Numbered from the stretch's first letter, positions 8,978 to 18,515 are shown. The stretch: DNA of 64,000 bases from Mucilaginibacter lacusdianchii (GCF_009770985.1 NZ_WSRW01000002.1:496001-560000), one strand, 5' to 3'. Translations and numbers: made by a program. The notes: generated by a model not told the origin, from the sequence alone.

Positions 8978-9003
8978 AAAAGGCCGCTATATAGCGGCCT
9001 TTT
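8978..9003. terminator. Bidirectional terminator between tkt and uxuA
   Basis: Perfect 26-bp palindrome of AAAAGGCCGCTAT and its complement, between two converging genes. T-rich flanks occur on both sides (TTTTCGTTTTTT rightward, TTTTTTATAC leftward), so it can stop transcription from either direction. The AAAAGGCCGCT arm recurs almost unchanged in the terminator at 48033. Confidence 0.85.
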
Positions 9004-9022
9004 CGTTTTTTATCACACTTTG

Positions 9023-10219
9023 TTACGCATCAAACAGTGTCCGTTTAATACCCATTTCCAGTCCGCGCAACTCGGCCAAACCTTTCAAACGGCCAATTAC
9101 CGAATAGCCGGGATAAGTGTTGTAGTTATAATCGTCCAATAATTTATGCCCATGATCGGGGCGCATAGGAATGGCTACATCAGCACGGCCGCTGTCGTGG
9201 CGTTTTTTCTGTTCCTTAATGATGCTTTTCATCACGGCATACATGTCTGTGCTACCATCCAAGTGATCGGCTTCATAAAAGCTACCATCGGCCTCGCGCT
9301 TTACATTACGCAGATGTAAAAAGTGGATATGCTGTCCTAAACGTTCTATCATGCCTGGTAAATCATTAGTCGGGTTAGCGCCAAGCGAACCGGTGCAGAA
9401 AGTAAGCCCGTTAGCCGGCGACGGACAAGCATTCACCACATCAACCAAATCCTGCTCGGTTGAAACAACGCGCGGCAATCCTAAAATAGAAAACGGTGGA
9501 TCGTCGGGATGAACGCACATCTTTATCCCCAGCTTTTCGGCATCAGGAATAATGGCTTTTAGAAAGTACGCCATGTTTTCTTTTAATACCTGTGAATTAA
9601 TGTGCTCATATCGTTTCAAATGCTCTTTAAACTCTGCAATGGTGAATACTTCATCAGTACCCGGCAAGCCGGCCATGATGATATTGGTGAGTTTGGTTTT
9701 TTCTTCTTCACTTAGGCTGTCCAAATAAGCTTTAGCTGCTTGCTGTTGTTCGGGCGTAAATTCTTGGTAAGCCTCGGGGCGCTCCAATATATACAAATCA
9801 AAAGCGGCCAGCGCAGGTGCATCGTAACGCAAAGCCGATGCGTTATTGGGCAGGCGGTAATCAAGGTTGGTACGGGTCCAATCCAGCACCGGCATAAAAT
9901 TGTAACATACTACGCTCAAGCCAGCTGCCGACAAGTTTTTTAACGACTCAATGTACTTGGCTATATACTCATCACGCTCGGTGCTGGCAATACGTATACT
10001 CTCATGAATATTTACACTTTCTACCACCGACCATTTTAAGCCAGATGCTTCAATTATAGCTTTACGTGTCTGGATTTCTTCAAATGACCACACCTCACCT
10101 GCCGGTATATGATGCAGGGCGGTTACAACACCGGTAGCACCGGTTTGCCGGATAGCGGCTAGTGTGACTGGATCGGACGGGCCGAACCAGCGAAAAGTTT
10201 GTTCTAAATTACTGATCAT
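9023..10219 (-). CDS. uxuA: D-mannonate dehydratase
   Basis: 398 residues, the normal UxuA length. It removes water from D-mannonate to give 2-keto-3-deoxygluconate in the glucuronate branch of hexuronate catabolism. Recognisable family segments are the N-terminal LEQTFRWFGPSDPVTL, GVVTALHHIPAGEVW, the metal-site region MCVHPDDPPFSILGLPRVV, FCTGSLGANPTNDLPGM, and the C-terminal IPMRPDHGHKLLDDY. The uronate isomerase (uxaC) and mannonate oxidoreductase (uxuB) that precede it in the pathway are not in the window. It is divergent from lacI across a spacer carrying a LacI-type operator, which fits induction by xylan-derived glucuronate. Confidence 0.95.
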   Translation of the reverse strand: MISNLEQTFRWFGPSDPVTLAAIRQTGATGVVTALHHIPAGEVWSFEEIQTRKAIIEASGLKWSVVESVNIHESIRIASTERDEYIAKYIESLKNLSAAGLSVVCYNFMPVLDWTRTNLDYRLPNNASALRYDAPALAAFDLYILERPEAYQEFTPEQQQAAKAYLDSLSEEEKTKLTNIIMAGLPGTDEVFTIAEFKEHLKRYEHINSQVLKENMAYFLKAIIPDAEKLGIKMCVHPDDPPFSILGLPRVVSTEQDLVDVVNACPSPANGLTFCTGSLGANPTNDLPGMIERLGQHIHFLHLRNVKREADGSFYEADHLDGSTDMYAVMKSIIKEQKKRHDSGRADVAIPMRPDHGHKLLDDYNYNTYPGYSVIGRLKGLAELRGLEMGIKRTLFDA

Positions 10220-10310
10220 AAATATGCAGTTGGTTTATATAACTCGGCGTGTTGGCAGCAATGAGTTAAGTATACTGACGCTCTCAAAGCTGCAAACTAT
10301 TTTAACAATA

Positions 10311-10324
10311 TACAATCGATTGCA
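10311..10324. promoter_or_regulatory. LacI-type operator between uxuA and lacI
   Basis: TACAATCGATTGCA, with the core CAATCGATTG, lies 92 bases before uxuA and 140 before the first lacI gene. It is in a divergent spacer, so it could control both directions and provide autoregulation. No perfect TAnnTTTG box overlaps it. Confidence 0.65.
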
Positions 10325-10463
10325 ATAATTTTTATACATTTACTTGCGTATACTATTTGGTTGCAGACTCATATACTCGGCTTTATAAAATTCCCATAGG
10401 GTGTGTATACTGCTTGAATATCAATGAGTATTTATAGTATTTTTAGGGGCCAAACACTAATTA

Positions 10464-11492
10464 ATGAAGAAGCCGGAAAAAGAAATTACAATTTATGATA
10501 TTGCCAAAGAACTAGATATTTCGCCTGCTACCGTAAGCCGTGCGTTAGCAGATCATCCAGCTGTAAACATTAAAACCAAGCAGCGAATTTTAGGCGCTGC
10601 ACAAAGCATGGGATATCGGTCCAATCATCTGGCCAGTAACCTGCGTACTAAAAAAAGCAATACTATTGGTGTAATAGTTCCTCGGCTTAACAGCAATTTC
10701 ATGTCGGATGTATTAGCCGGAATTGAAAAGGTGTTGAATGAAGCTGGGTACAATTTAATTATCAGCCAATCGTTTGAGACGCTGCAAAAAGAAACTACCA
10801 ACTCGCGGTCGATGTACAACAATCGGGTTGATGGTTTGCTGGTATCTTTAGCTTATGAATCCAGCCATCTGGAACATTTCGACGCTTTTTTTAACCGCCA
10901 TATTCCGGTGGTTTATTTTGACCGGGTATTAGAGAATGAGCGCAGTCCTGGTATTGCTATCGATAACTTTAAGGCTGCCTATAGCATCACCAGTCATTTG
11001 ATAGACCAAGGTTGCAAACGTATTTTACATATAACAGCGCAGCATTTGCATACTGTATACAAACAACGGCTGGAGGGCTATAAGCAGGCCCTGCTTGACC
11101 ATAATTTACCGGTAGATTATAACTTGGTAATGGGAAGCGATTTAACATTAAAAGGCAGTGCGGATATAGCAGAGTTGATACTGGCCCTACCCGAACTCCC
11201 CGATGGTATATTTGCTGTGAGTGACGCCTGTGCTGTAAATTGTATACAGGGCTTAAAGAAACACAACATACGTATACCCGAGGATATTGCAGTGGCCGGT
11301 TTTAATAACGACCCGTTGGCTTGCATAGTTGAGCCTAACTTAACAACCATTGATTATAAAGGTTATGAGATGGGCGAAGCGTCTGCCCGCATCTTACTCA
11401 AATGCCTGAATAATAAGTACAACGCGTTAACAGATAAAGAAGTAATTTTACCAGCCGAATTAATTGTACGGGCATCAACCCTAAGAAAATAG
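10464..11492 (+). CDS. LacI-family transcriptional regulator 1
   Basis: 342 residues. The N-terminal helix-turn-helix (9-30: TIYDIAKELDISPATVSRAL) and hinge helix (SNHLASNLRTKKS, 53-65) are followed by a periplasmic-binding-protein-like effector domain (IGVIVPRLNSNFMSDVLAGI through IVRASTLRK). It belongs to the class that binds CG-centred palindromes, matching CAATCGATTG in the spacer just upstream and near other xylan genes. Its tandem paralogue follows after 66 bases, then the GH67 gene. The effector is unknown; a xylan- or glucuronate-derived sugar is likely from context. Whether it represses or activates cannot be read from sequence. Confidence 0.93.
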   Translation: MKKPEKEITIYDIAKELDISPATVSRALADHPAVNIKTKQRILGAAQSMGYRSNHLASNLRTKKSNTIGVIVPRLNSNFMSDVLAGIEKVLNEAGYNLIISQSFETLQKETTNSRSMYNNRVDGLLVSLAYESSHLEHFDAFFNRHIPVVYFDRVLENERSPGIAIDNFKAAYSITSHLIDQGCKRILHITAQHLHTVYKQRLEGYKQALLDHNLPVDYNLVMGSDLTLKGSADIAELILALPELPDGIFAVSDACAVNCIQGLKKHNIRIPEDIAVAGFNNDPLACIVEPNLTTIDYKGYEMGEASARILLKCLNNKYNALTDKEVILPAELIVRASTLRK

Positions 11493-11558
11493 TAGGATAT
11501 ATACCCGCCCGGATTTTATGGCGATGTTGATTTTGAAGATTAAAGCGAATAGTTCCAG

Positions 11559-12590
11559 ATGAGTAACCCCGAGAAAGAAATAACTATATACGATATTGCC
11601 AGGCACTTGAATATATCGGCTGCTACCGTTAGCCGCGGCTTAATGGATCACCCTTCTGTAAACATACTTACCAAGCAAAAGGTGCAGGAAGCTGCACAGA
11701 GCATGGGTTACCGGTCTAACCACCTGGCCAGTAATCTGCGCAAAAAGCGGAGCAATATAATAGGTCTGATTGTGGGTAACCTGGACAGTAGCTTTATGAC
11801 CAATATTATTGTGGGTATTGATAAAGTATTGAGCGAGGCTAATTACAACCTGGTTATCAGCCAATCGTTAGATAACATTGGTAAGGAGGTACAGATTGCC
11901 AAAGCGATGTACAATAACCGGGTAGATGGGCTGCTGGTTTCGTTAGCTTACGATACCGAAAATGCTGAACACTTTGAAAGCTTCGTAAAACGCGGCATAC
12001 CACTGGTTTATTTTGACCGTATTTTTCCGCATGAAAAATGCCCCGGTGTTGAAATTGATAATGCTAAAGCAGCTTATGAGGTAACAGAACACCTTATCAG
12101 GCAAGGATGCAGGCGTATTGTACACATTACCGCCTATCGCTTAAGTAGCGTAGCGTTGGATCGCTTTAATGGTTATAAGCAAGCGCTGCTGGACTATAAT
12201 ATTCCATACGATGAAAGCCTGGTACTATACACAGAATTAGGTATAGAAGATGGTGCCCGAGCTGCACAAACCATTTTAAATATGCCCAACCGGCCTGATG
12301 GTATTTTTGCTATCAACGATGCATGTGCAGTAGGATGTTTAAAAGAACTGCGCAAAAATGGCGTGAGCATTCCAGATGAAATAGCCATAGCCGGCTTTAA
12401 CGATGATGCCGTTGCCGATATTGTGGAACCAGGTTTAACCACCGTTATTTACAAGGGTTACGAGATGGGTGAAGTAGCCGCTCAAATTTTGGTTGAAAAA
12501 TTAAACAATACTTATACGGCAACATCAGGAAATAAAGTGCTTCTGAAATCGGAACTGATTATACGCGAATCGTCGCTTCGAAGAAAATAA
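11559..12590 (+). CDS. LacI-family transcriptional regulator 2 (tandem paralogue)
   Basis: 343 residues, closely related to the preceding gene along its whole length. The recognition region is nearly the same (TIYDIARHLNISAATVSRGL, YRSNHLASNLRKKRS), so both may bind the same palindrome. The effector domains differ more (for example FVKRGIPLVYFDRIFPHEKC against FFNRHIPVVYFDRVLENERS), suggesting a tandem duplication followed by divergence in sugar response. The GH67 alpha-glucuronidase gene starts 20 bases later, so the three genes are probably one transcript. Heterodimer formation is possible but not shown. Confidence 0.93.
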   Translation: MSNPEKEITIYDIARHLNISAATVSRGLMDHPSVNILTKQKVQEAAQSMGYRSNHLASNLRKKRSNIIGLIVGNLDSSFMTNIIVGIDKVLSEANYNLVISQSLDNIGKEVQIAKAMYNNRVDGLLVSLAYDTENAEHFESFVKRGIPLVYFDRIFPHEKCPGVEIDNAKAAYEVTEHLIRQGCRRIVHITAYRLSSVALDRFNGYKQALLDYNIPYDESLVLYTELGIEDGARAAQTILNMPNRPDGIFAINDACAVGCLKELRKNGVSIPDEIAIAGFNDDAVADIVEPGLTTVIYKGYEMGEVAAQILVEKLNNTYTATSGNKVLLKSELIIRESSLRRK

Positions 12591-12610
12591 ACCAATAATG
12601 GACCTGCCTT

Positions 12611-14776
12611 ATGAGAAGAAAAATCTGCTATGTAATAGCTTTACTGGGATTGCTACATCTTGTTCAAGCCAAAGCTGATAACGGCTACCGCTTGTGGCTT
12701 AGGTACGAACGGGTAACAGATAACGCGTTATACAACAATTACCGGCAGTCAGTAAAGCAGTTGATATTCCCGGCTAATTCGCCAACGCTTAAAGCAGCTA
12801 AAGCCGAATTACAAACTGGTTTGCTGCAAATGTTGAATTTGCAACCAGCCGAAGTAAGCAGCGCCACAACCAGCGGCACGTTAGTAGCAGGAACTGCATT
12901 AACCTCAAAAACAGTTGCCGGCTACCAAGCGCAGCTAAAAGCCATAGGCGACGAAGGATATTTCATTAAATCAGTTGCTGCCAACGGCAAAAGCAGTATC
13001 ATAATTGGCGCCAATACAGGTAAAGGCGTTTTATATGGCGTTTTCAATTTGTTAAAGCTGATACAAACCAATGGTAGCTTACAGCAACTAAATGTCATCG
13101 AAAGTCCTAAAATAAAACTACGCTTACTGAACCACTGGGATAACCTGGACCGAACGGTAGAACGTGGATATGCAGGCTCATCTATTTGGAAATGGCATAA
13201 ATTGCCCCAATACATCGACCCTAGGTATATTGATTATGCTCGGGCTAACGCTTCTATTGGTATCAACGGTACGGTAGTGAATAATGTGAACGCTAATGCG
13301 CTGTCATTAACTAAAGATTATCTCATTAAAGTAGCAGCCTTAGCCAATACCTTTCGCCCCTACGGTATCAAATTATATTTAACTGCCCGCTTTAGTGCAC
13401 CGGTTGAAATAGGTGGTTTGAAAACAGCCGACCCGTTGGATGCCGGTGTTCAGAAATGGTGGAAGGATAAGGTTGACGAGATATACACCTATATCCCCGA
13501 CTTTGGCGGATTTCTCGTTAAAGCGAACTCCGAAGGGCAGCCCGGTCCGCAAACTTATGGCCGCAACCATGCTGATGGTGCCAATATGCTGGCTGATGTT
13601 TTGAAACCGTACAACGGTATTGTAATGTGGCGGGCCTTTGTTTATGATGACAAAGTTCCGGATGACCGGGCAAAACAAGCTTACAATGAATTTAAGCCAC
13701 TGGATGGACAGTTTAAAAGTAATGTAATTGTTCAAGTGAAAAACGGTGCAATCGATTTCCAACCACGCGAGCCCTTTCATCCGTTGTTCGGCGCTATGCC
13801 TAAAACACCACTGGCCATGGAGTATCAGATTACACAAGAATATCTGGGTTTCTCTAACTACCTGGTTTACCTGGCACCGCTATTTAAAGAAACGTTAGAT
13901 TCAGATACTTATGCTAAAGGAAAAGGATCAACAGTAGCCAAGGTAATTGATGGACAGCTGGAAGGTCATTCTTTAACTGCTATAGCCGGAGTGTCTAATA
14001 TTGGCTCAGACGTGAACTGGACTGGTCATCCGTTTGGACAGGCTAACTGGTATGCGTACGGCCGACTGGCGTGGAACCCCAATTTAAGTTCGGATGCTAT
14101 TGCAGATGAATGGCTGCGCATGACATTTACCAACGATGCCAGCTTCATCAACCCGGTAAAGCAAATAATGCTTAATTCCCGCGAAACGGCTGTAAACTTC
14201 ATGACACCGCTGGGCTTGCACCATATGATGAGCATGGGCGGACATTACGGGCCCGGCCCTTGGGTGTCAAATGCAGGTCGCCCCGATTGGACTTCCGTGT
14301 ATTATCACAAGGCCGACTCGGCAGGTATTGGATTCAACCGTAGCTCAACCGGCAGTAACGCCGTGGCCCAATACTATCCCGAGGTACGCAACAGATTCGA
14401 TAAAATAGAAACCACACCTCAGGAACTTTTGCTGTGGTTCCATCACGTCAGCTGGAATTACACAATGCCATCTGGCAAAACTTTATGGATGGAACTGGTT
14501 GATCATTATTATGCAGGCGTTGACTCGGTTCGCAGCATGCAAAAAACATGGAATTTAATGCATGGTAAAATTGACAACTCGCGTTTTGAAGAGGTAAAAC
14601 AATTACTGCAAATACAGGAACAAAGCGCCGTTACCTGGCGCAACTCATGCCTGCTCTATTTTCAAACTTTTTCTAAACAGCCTATCCTGGCCGGCTATGA
14701 ACAGCCGGACCATGATCTGGCTTATTACAAAAACATTCAGTACCTGTTTGCGCCAGGCACACATGGCGTTCAATAA
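12611..14776 (+). CDS. aguA: Alpha-glucuronidase, GH67
   Basis: 721 residues with a signal peptide (1-22), the GH67 N-terminal domain (about 25-165), the TIM-barrel domain (from LRLLNHWDNLDRTVERGYAG near 170) and the C-terminal domain. The likely acid Glu308 (FLVKANSEGQPGP), plus Asp382 (AIDFQPREPFHP) and Glu410 (YQITQEYLGFS), show the same 74/28-residue spacing as the known catalytic Glu and Asp/Glu bases of GH67 enzymes. GH67 releases (methyl)glucuronic acid from the non-reducing end of short xylo-oligomers, complementing the polymer-acting GH115 enzyme. It lies 20 bases after lacI 2. The signal peptide indicates periplasmic action on imported oligomers. Confidence 0.95.
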   Translation: MRRKICYVIALLGLLHLVQAKADNGYRLWLRYERVTDNALYNNYRQSVKQLIFPANSPTLKAAKAELQTGLLQMLNLQPAEVSSATTSGTLVAGTALTSKTVAGYQAQLKAIGDEGYFIKSVAANGKSSIIIGANTGKGVLYGVFNLLKLIQTNGSLQQLNVIESPKIKLRLLNHWDNLDRTVERGYAGSSIWKWHKLPQYIDPRYIDYARANASIGINGTVVNNVNANALSLTKDYLIKVAALANTFRPYGIKLYLTARFSAPVEIGGLKTADPLDAGVQKWWKDKVDEIYTYIPDFGGFLVKANSEGQPGPQTYGRNHADGANMLADVLKPYNGIVMWRAFVYDDKVPDDRAKQAYNEFKPLDGQFKSNVIVQVKNGAIDFQPREPFHPLFGAMPKTPLAMEYQITQEYLGFSNYLVYLAPLFKETLDSDTYAKGKGSTVAKVIDGQLEGHSLTAIAGVSNIGSDVNWTGHPFGQANWYAYGRLAWNPNLSSDAIADEWLRMTFTNDASFINPVKQIMLNSRETAVNFMTPLGLHHMMSMGGHYGPGPWVSNAGRPDWTSVYYHKADSAGIGFNRSSTGSNAVAQYYPEVRNRFDKIETTPQELLLWFHHVSWNYTMPSGKTLWMELVDHYYAGVDSVRSMQKTWNLMHGKIDNSRFEEVKQLLQIQEQSAVTWRNSCLLYFQTFSKQPILAGYEQPDHDLAYYKNIQYLFAPGTHGVQ

Positions 14777-14803
14777 GGCTAGCCTAGTATAACCTATATT
14801 CCT

Positions 14804-14811
14804 TACTTTTG
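14804..14811 (+). promoter_or_regulatory. -7 box of the MFS gene
   Basis: TACTTTTG matches TAnnTTTG and ends only 7 bases before the ATG, implying a leader of a few bases or none. No convincing TTG sits 19-21 bases upstream, so confidence is moderate. Confidence 0.4.
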
Positions 14812-14818
14812 CCGCCAA

Positions 14819-15967
14819 ATGGCAGAAGTAAGGAATAAATCCCCGCGCGAGTTAAGAATAGGATGTGCTGTGTTTTTCTTTATATCCGGTTTCGGCTACT
14901 CATCCTGGGCCTCTCGTATTCCTACCCTTCAGCAACAACTGCACCTAAATGAGGCACAATTGGGCGCCGTATTATTTGCGCTGCCCATTGGCCTTATGCT
15001 TACACTGCCTGTCACTGGCCGGTTGCTTAGCCACTATGCCAGCCGCAGCATACTCATAATAGGCGCGTTGCTTTTTAATATAGTGCTTTGTTTTTTAGGG
15101 TTTGCCACCGCAGTATGGCAGCTGGTTATTATGCTGTTTTGCTTAGGCTCTGCCCGCAACCTGCTCAACTTGTCGGTTAACGCGCAATCGGTGGGTGTGC
15201 AATCGTTATACACTAAATCCATCATTACTACCTTTCATGGCATCTGGAGTTTGGCCGGATTTGCAGGCGCAGGCGTAGGCTACCTGATGGTTAAATACAA
15301 CGTTCCGGTTTCTTACCACCTGATGTCGGCCGGTATACTACTGGTGATTGCCTCCATCTATTTTTATCCATACACCTTTTACCAGCAACCGGTAGCAACT
15401 GAGAAAAAGCCATTGCTTTTGTTCCCCGATAAAGGCATGATTAAGTTTGCGTTGATTTGCTTTGCCAGCATGGCCTGTGAAAATACGATGTATGATTGGA
15501 GCGCCATTTACTTCGAAAAGGCTGTACACGCACCTAAAGCTACCTCAACGGCCGCCTTTGTAGTTTATATGGTGGCCATGACTACCGCCCGCCTGGTTGG
15601 CGATAAGCTGGTAAACCGTATAGGCATTAAGGCCATGCTCAACTATAGTGGCTGGTTTATATTATCGGGCTTCTTACTGGCGGTGTTTCTCCCCTATACT
15701 TTGCCTGCCGCTATTGGCTTTGTATTAGTGGGATTAGGTGTTGCCTGTGTAGTGCCATTGGTATTTAGCATAGCCGGCAAATCAAGTACATTAAGCAGCG
15801 GTGCTGCGCTAGCTTCTATATCAACCATTGGCTACCTTGGCTTTTTAATTGTACCTCCTTTTGTAGGCTTTGTAGCGCAGGCGGCAGGCTTACAATGGTC
15901 GTTCGGGATTATTTCTTTATTGGGTGGATTAATGATTTGGATGGTAAGCAAAATAGAGGAAGCCTGA
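14819..15967 (+). CDS. MFS transporter, YbjJ-like
   Basis: 382 residues with about 12 hydrophobic helices, starting IGCAVFFFISGFGYSSWASRIP. The short MFS loop-2 signature is represented by GRLLSHYASRSILIIGAL. The overall pattern (SRIPTLQQQLHLNEAQLGAVL, NLLNLSVNAQSVGVQ, FHGIWSLAGFAGAGVGYLMV) resembles the YbjJ-type branch of the major facilitator superfamily near fucose-permease-like carriers. It follows GH67 by 42 bases but may have its own promoter. Uptake of a xylan-derived sugar or uronate fits the neighbourhood, yet this branch is poorly characterised, so the substrate is unassigned. Confidence 0.85.
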   Translation: MAEVRNKSPRELRIGCAVFFFISGFGYSSWASRIPTLQQQLHLNEAQLGAVLFALPIGLMLTLPVTGRLLSHYASRSILIIGALLFNIVLCFLGFATAVWQLVIMLFCLGSARNLLNLSVNAQSVGVQSLYTKSIITTFHGIWSLAGFAGAGVGYLMVKYNVPVSYHLMSAGILLVIASIYFYPYTFYQQPVATEKKPLLLFPDKGMIKFALICFASMACENTMYDWSAIYFEKAVHAPKATSTAAFVVYMVAMTTARLVGDKLVNRIGIKAMLNYSGWFILSGFLLAVFLPYTLPAAIGFVLVGLGVACVVPLVFSIAGKSSTLSSGAALASISTIGYLGFLIVPPFVGFVAQAAGLQWSFGIISLLGGLMIWMVSKIEEA

Positions 15968-16047
15968 TTGAGCGATTGCTATAATTCCACAATTCGAAAA
16001 AACAAAAGACTTACATTTATTGGTTATAAGCAAACAACGCTTTACCT

Positions 16048-17451
16048 ATGAAATTGATCCGCTTATATACCTATTTCCTCTTTTCATGCCTGATAATTAT
16101 TAATGGCTGTTCGTGCAACCGGCAGTCGGGGAATCATACATCACCCAGCGGTGGTGCAAAGATAGAATTAGCCGAAGGTTTTGAGAACGGCAGTAAACCA
16201 ACATATGCATCTGGAAACATCAGCCTTAGTAGCGGCACATGGTATTTAAACGATGGATTGATTGGTTCATCAGCTGCTGACGCTAAAGATGGCCGCCAGT
16301 CCATCCGCCTGCGTAATAAAGGCCGGTTAAAAATGAACTTTGATATTAATGGCGCATCAGCAGTTACCATCCAGTATGCGGCATATGGCAAAGGCAGTTC
16401 TACCTGGCAGTTGCGTGTGTCTACCGATGGCGGCCGTACCTTCAGGCAAACTGGCAATGAGGTTCAAACATCCAGCAACGAATTGCAGACAGCAACTTTT
16501 ACTATAAACCAACAAGGCCCTGTCCGCTTCGAGATCCGCAAAACAGGCAGCAATAAGAGTCGCCTTAACATTGACAATTTTACGGCATACGCTTTTGGGG
16601 CCCATAACCTACCCTCAGCAACAGCACCGCAGCCTGGATCTACTACAAATGACACAATTGCTTACAGCACCGATTTTGACAACCTGTTGTTAGGCAATCC
16701 CAGTAATGCAACAGCCAGTGCCAACAATACAGATAACTATCTACTAACATCATCTTACTATACCTTAAGCTACAGCTGCAGTAAAGGCGGCCCCAATTGG
16801 GTGAGCTGGTATGTAGGCCGTGCCACTTTGGGCAATGCCGAGCGGGCAAACGATTTTAGACCGAATAGCAACCTGCCTAAAGGCTGCTACCAGGTACAAA
16901 ATACCAGCTACCAAGGCAGTGGTTTTGAGCGGGGGCATAATTGTCCGTCGGCCGACAGGACGAATTCAAACGAAGCCAATTCGGCCACTTTTTTAATGAC
17001 CAACATGATTCCGCAGGCACCGGCCAACAACCAGCACACTTGGGGCAATCTGGAAAATTATGAACGCCTGCTGGTAAAAAAAGGAAACGAAGTATATGTA
17101 ATTATGGGTAGCTATGGCTCAGGCGGATATGGCACAAAAGGATATCATGCAACCATTGACAACGGCCATATCAAAGTGCCATCAAACATTTGGAAAGTTA
17201 TAGTAGTAATACCCGAGGGTAGCGATGATTTAAAGCGCATCAATCAAAATACGAGAGTAATTGCAGTAAACACACCCAACAATAATAGTGTAGACCCGAA
17301 CTGGACAAAATACCTTTGCACAGTAAGAGATATTGAAAAGGCTACCGGATACAACCTATTATCAAAATTACCTAAATCAATTCAAGATGTAATTGAAAGC
17401 AGGAAAGATGCTGGCATAGCACCTGATGATTCGTACATAATGCGTTTCTGA
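16048..17451 (+). CDS. Secreted DNA/RNA non-specific endonuclease, lipoprotein
   Basis: 467 residues. A lipoprotein signal ends IIINGC (Cys21). A beta-sandwich, adhesin or jelly-roll-like domain follows (about 45-190: FENGSKPTYASGNISLSSGTW to RLNIDNFTAYAF), then the NUC1-type nuclease domain. The active-site segment reads ERGHNCPSADR, with His297 as general base and Glu instead of the more common Asp in DRGH; the Asn of NMIPQAPANNQHTW provides the Mg site. Such enzymes degrade extracellular DNA and RNA for nutrients. The domain order is common in Bacteroidetes. It is not obviously connected with xylan use. Confidence 0.9.
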   Translation: MKLIRLYTYFLFSCLIIINGCSCNRQSGNHTSPSGGAKIELAEGFENGSKPTYASGNISLSSGTWYLNDGLIGSSAADAKDGRQSIRLRNKGRLKMNFDINGASAVTIQYAAYGKGSSTWQLRVSTDGGRTFRQTGNEVQTSSNELQTATFTINQQGPVRFEIRKTGSNKSRLNIDNFTAYAFGAHNLPSATAPQPGSTTNDTIAYSTDFDNLLLGNPSNATASANNTDNYLLTSSYYTLSYSCSKGGPNWVSWYVGRATLGNAERANDFRPNSNLPKGCYQVQNTSYQGSGFERGHNCPSADRTNSNEANSATFLMTNMIPQAPANNQHTWGNLENYERLLVKKGNEVYVIMGSYGSGGYGTKGYHATIDNGHIKVPSNIWKVIVVIPEGSDDLKRINQNTRVIAVNTPNNNSVDPNWTKYLCTVRDIEKATGYNLLSKLPKSIQDVIESRKDAGIAPDDSYIMRF

Positions 17452-17571
17452 CAGGCAGGGCTATATTCAACACCAATAGTTGTGAGCTTATCAAATTTTT
17501 CGGGAAACTTTTGTTAAACAATTGTAAAAATTTACCGTTAAACATTAGTACATTGTATAAATTTTAACAAC

Positions 17572-18072
17572 ATGGTTAAAAAACTTGCCACCGGATTATT
17601 GACGCTGTTTATTCTTACTTCTACTACTATTATGGCTTCGCGCAGTGCTGCATTGCCATGCGACAGGGTGTGTGGTAAATGGATGTCAGAAAAAAAGAAT
17701 TGCATTGTGCAAGTTTTTCGGGATGGCAATGATTTTAAAGCCAAGCTGGTTTGGTTTGATGATTCGGACATGCCATCAAAACCCATGGAAACACGTACCG
17801 ATATTCATAATCCGAAAGCAGAATTACGCTCACGCAAATTAATCGGCATGAATGTGCTGGAAAATTTGGAATATCGCCCTAAAACCAACAGTTGGGAAAA
17901 TGGCATGATTTACGATGCACAATCCGGCAAAAAGTGGAATTCATCAGCCTATTTAGCCGATGATAATACATTAAAAGTAACCGGCTACTGGCATTTTAAA
18001 TTTATTGGCCGCACCATGACGTTTACCCGTGTTAATGAAGTAGAAGTGGCTAAGTTTTTAGCCAACAACTAG
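17572..18072 (+). CDS. DUF2147 secreted protein
   Basis: 166 residues with a signal peptide (1-24: KLATGLLTLFILTSTTIMAS) and a DUF2147 lipocalin-like domain. Typical segments are CGKWMSEKKNCIVQVFRDGNDFKAKLVWFDD, LIGMNVLENLEY, ENGMIYDAQSGKKWNS and LKVTGYWHFKFIGRTMTF. The function of DUF2147 proteins is not established. The gene converges with trxA and only three bases separate the stop codons, so there is no room for a terminator between them. Confidence 0.85.
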   Translation: MVKKLATGLLTLFILTSTTIMASRSAALPCDRVCGKWMSEKKNCIVQVFRDGNDFKAKLVWFDDSDMPSKPMETRTDIHNPKAELRSRKLIGMNVLENLEYRPKTNSWENGMIYDAQSGKKWNSSAYLADDNTLKVTGYWHFKFIGRTMTFTRVNEVEVAKFLANN

Positions 18073-18075
18073 TCA

Positions 18076-18372
18076 TTACACATATTGTTCAATAATTTGC
18101 TTTAGCTGGCCTGCTTGTACTACACCGCTTTGACGCCATTTATTTTCGCCATTTTTAAATAAAATCAAGGTAGGAACACCCTGAATGCGGTATTCCTGCG
18201 CCACAGACGGATTTTTGTCTACATCAATTTTCACAATCTTCACGCGGTCGCCCATGGCATCTTTTAACTGTTTTAAAATAGGTGCCATCATTTTGCACGG
18301 ACCGCACCACTCTGCCGAAAAATCAACCAATACCGCTTGCTGACTATTTATTATATCTGAAAACGTTGCCAT
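18076..18372 (-). CDS. trxA: Thioredoxin
   Basis: 98 residues, a compact single-domain thioredoxin with the redox motif WCGPCK (Trp22-Lys27), the cis-Pro segment [13 protein letters not shown], and no signal peptide. It is therefore a cytoplasmic disulfide reductase. It lies downstream of fabF on the same strand, but a terminator between them suggests separate transcripts. Confidence 0.95.
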   Translation of the reverse strand: MATFSDIINSQQAVLVDFSAEWCGPCKMMAPILKQLKDAMGDRVKIVKIDVDKNPSVAQEYRIQGVPTLILFKNGENKWRQSGVVQAGQLKQIIEQYV

Positions 18373-18461
18373 AATTTATTCAATACCTACAAGTTCAACA
18401 TATGGGTTATCAATACGGTTTGCTATAGGTGTTATTTAACTTATCTAGTAAAAAAAATTGC

Positions 18462-18488
18462 AAAAAAAAGCGGAAATATAATCCCGCT
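18462..18488 (-). terminator. fabF terminator
   Basis: Read leftward: stem AGCGG, 10-base loop, CCGCT, then eight T. It starts 28 bases after the fabF stop codon. The stem is short but the T-tract is strong. Confidence 0.6.
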
Positions 18489-18515
18489 CTCTGTTCCTAT
18501 TCTTCGGATTTATAT

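Noticed and set aside
13747..13760. Half-site GCAATCGATT within the GH67 gene
   Set aside because: Only one arm is conserved; coding constraint explains it.
6917..14790. Identical 14-mer GGCTAGCCTAGTAT after tal and after GH67
   Set aside because: Several exact 14-base repeats are expected by chance in 64 kb, and flanks show no further similarity.
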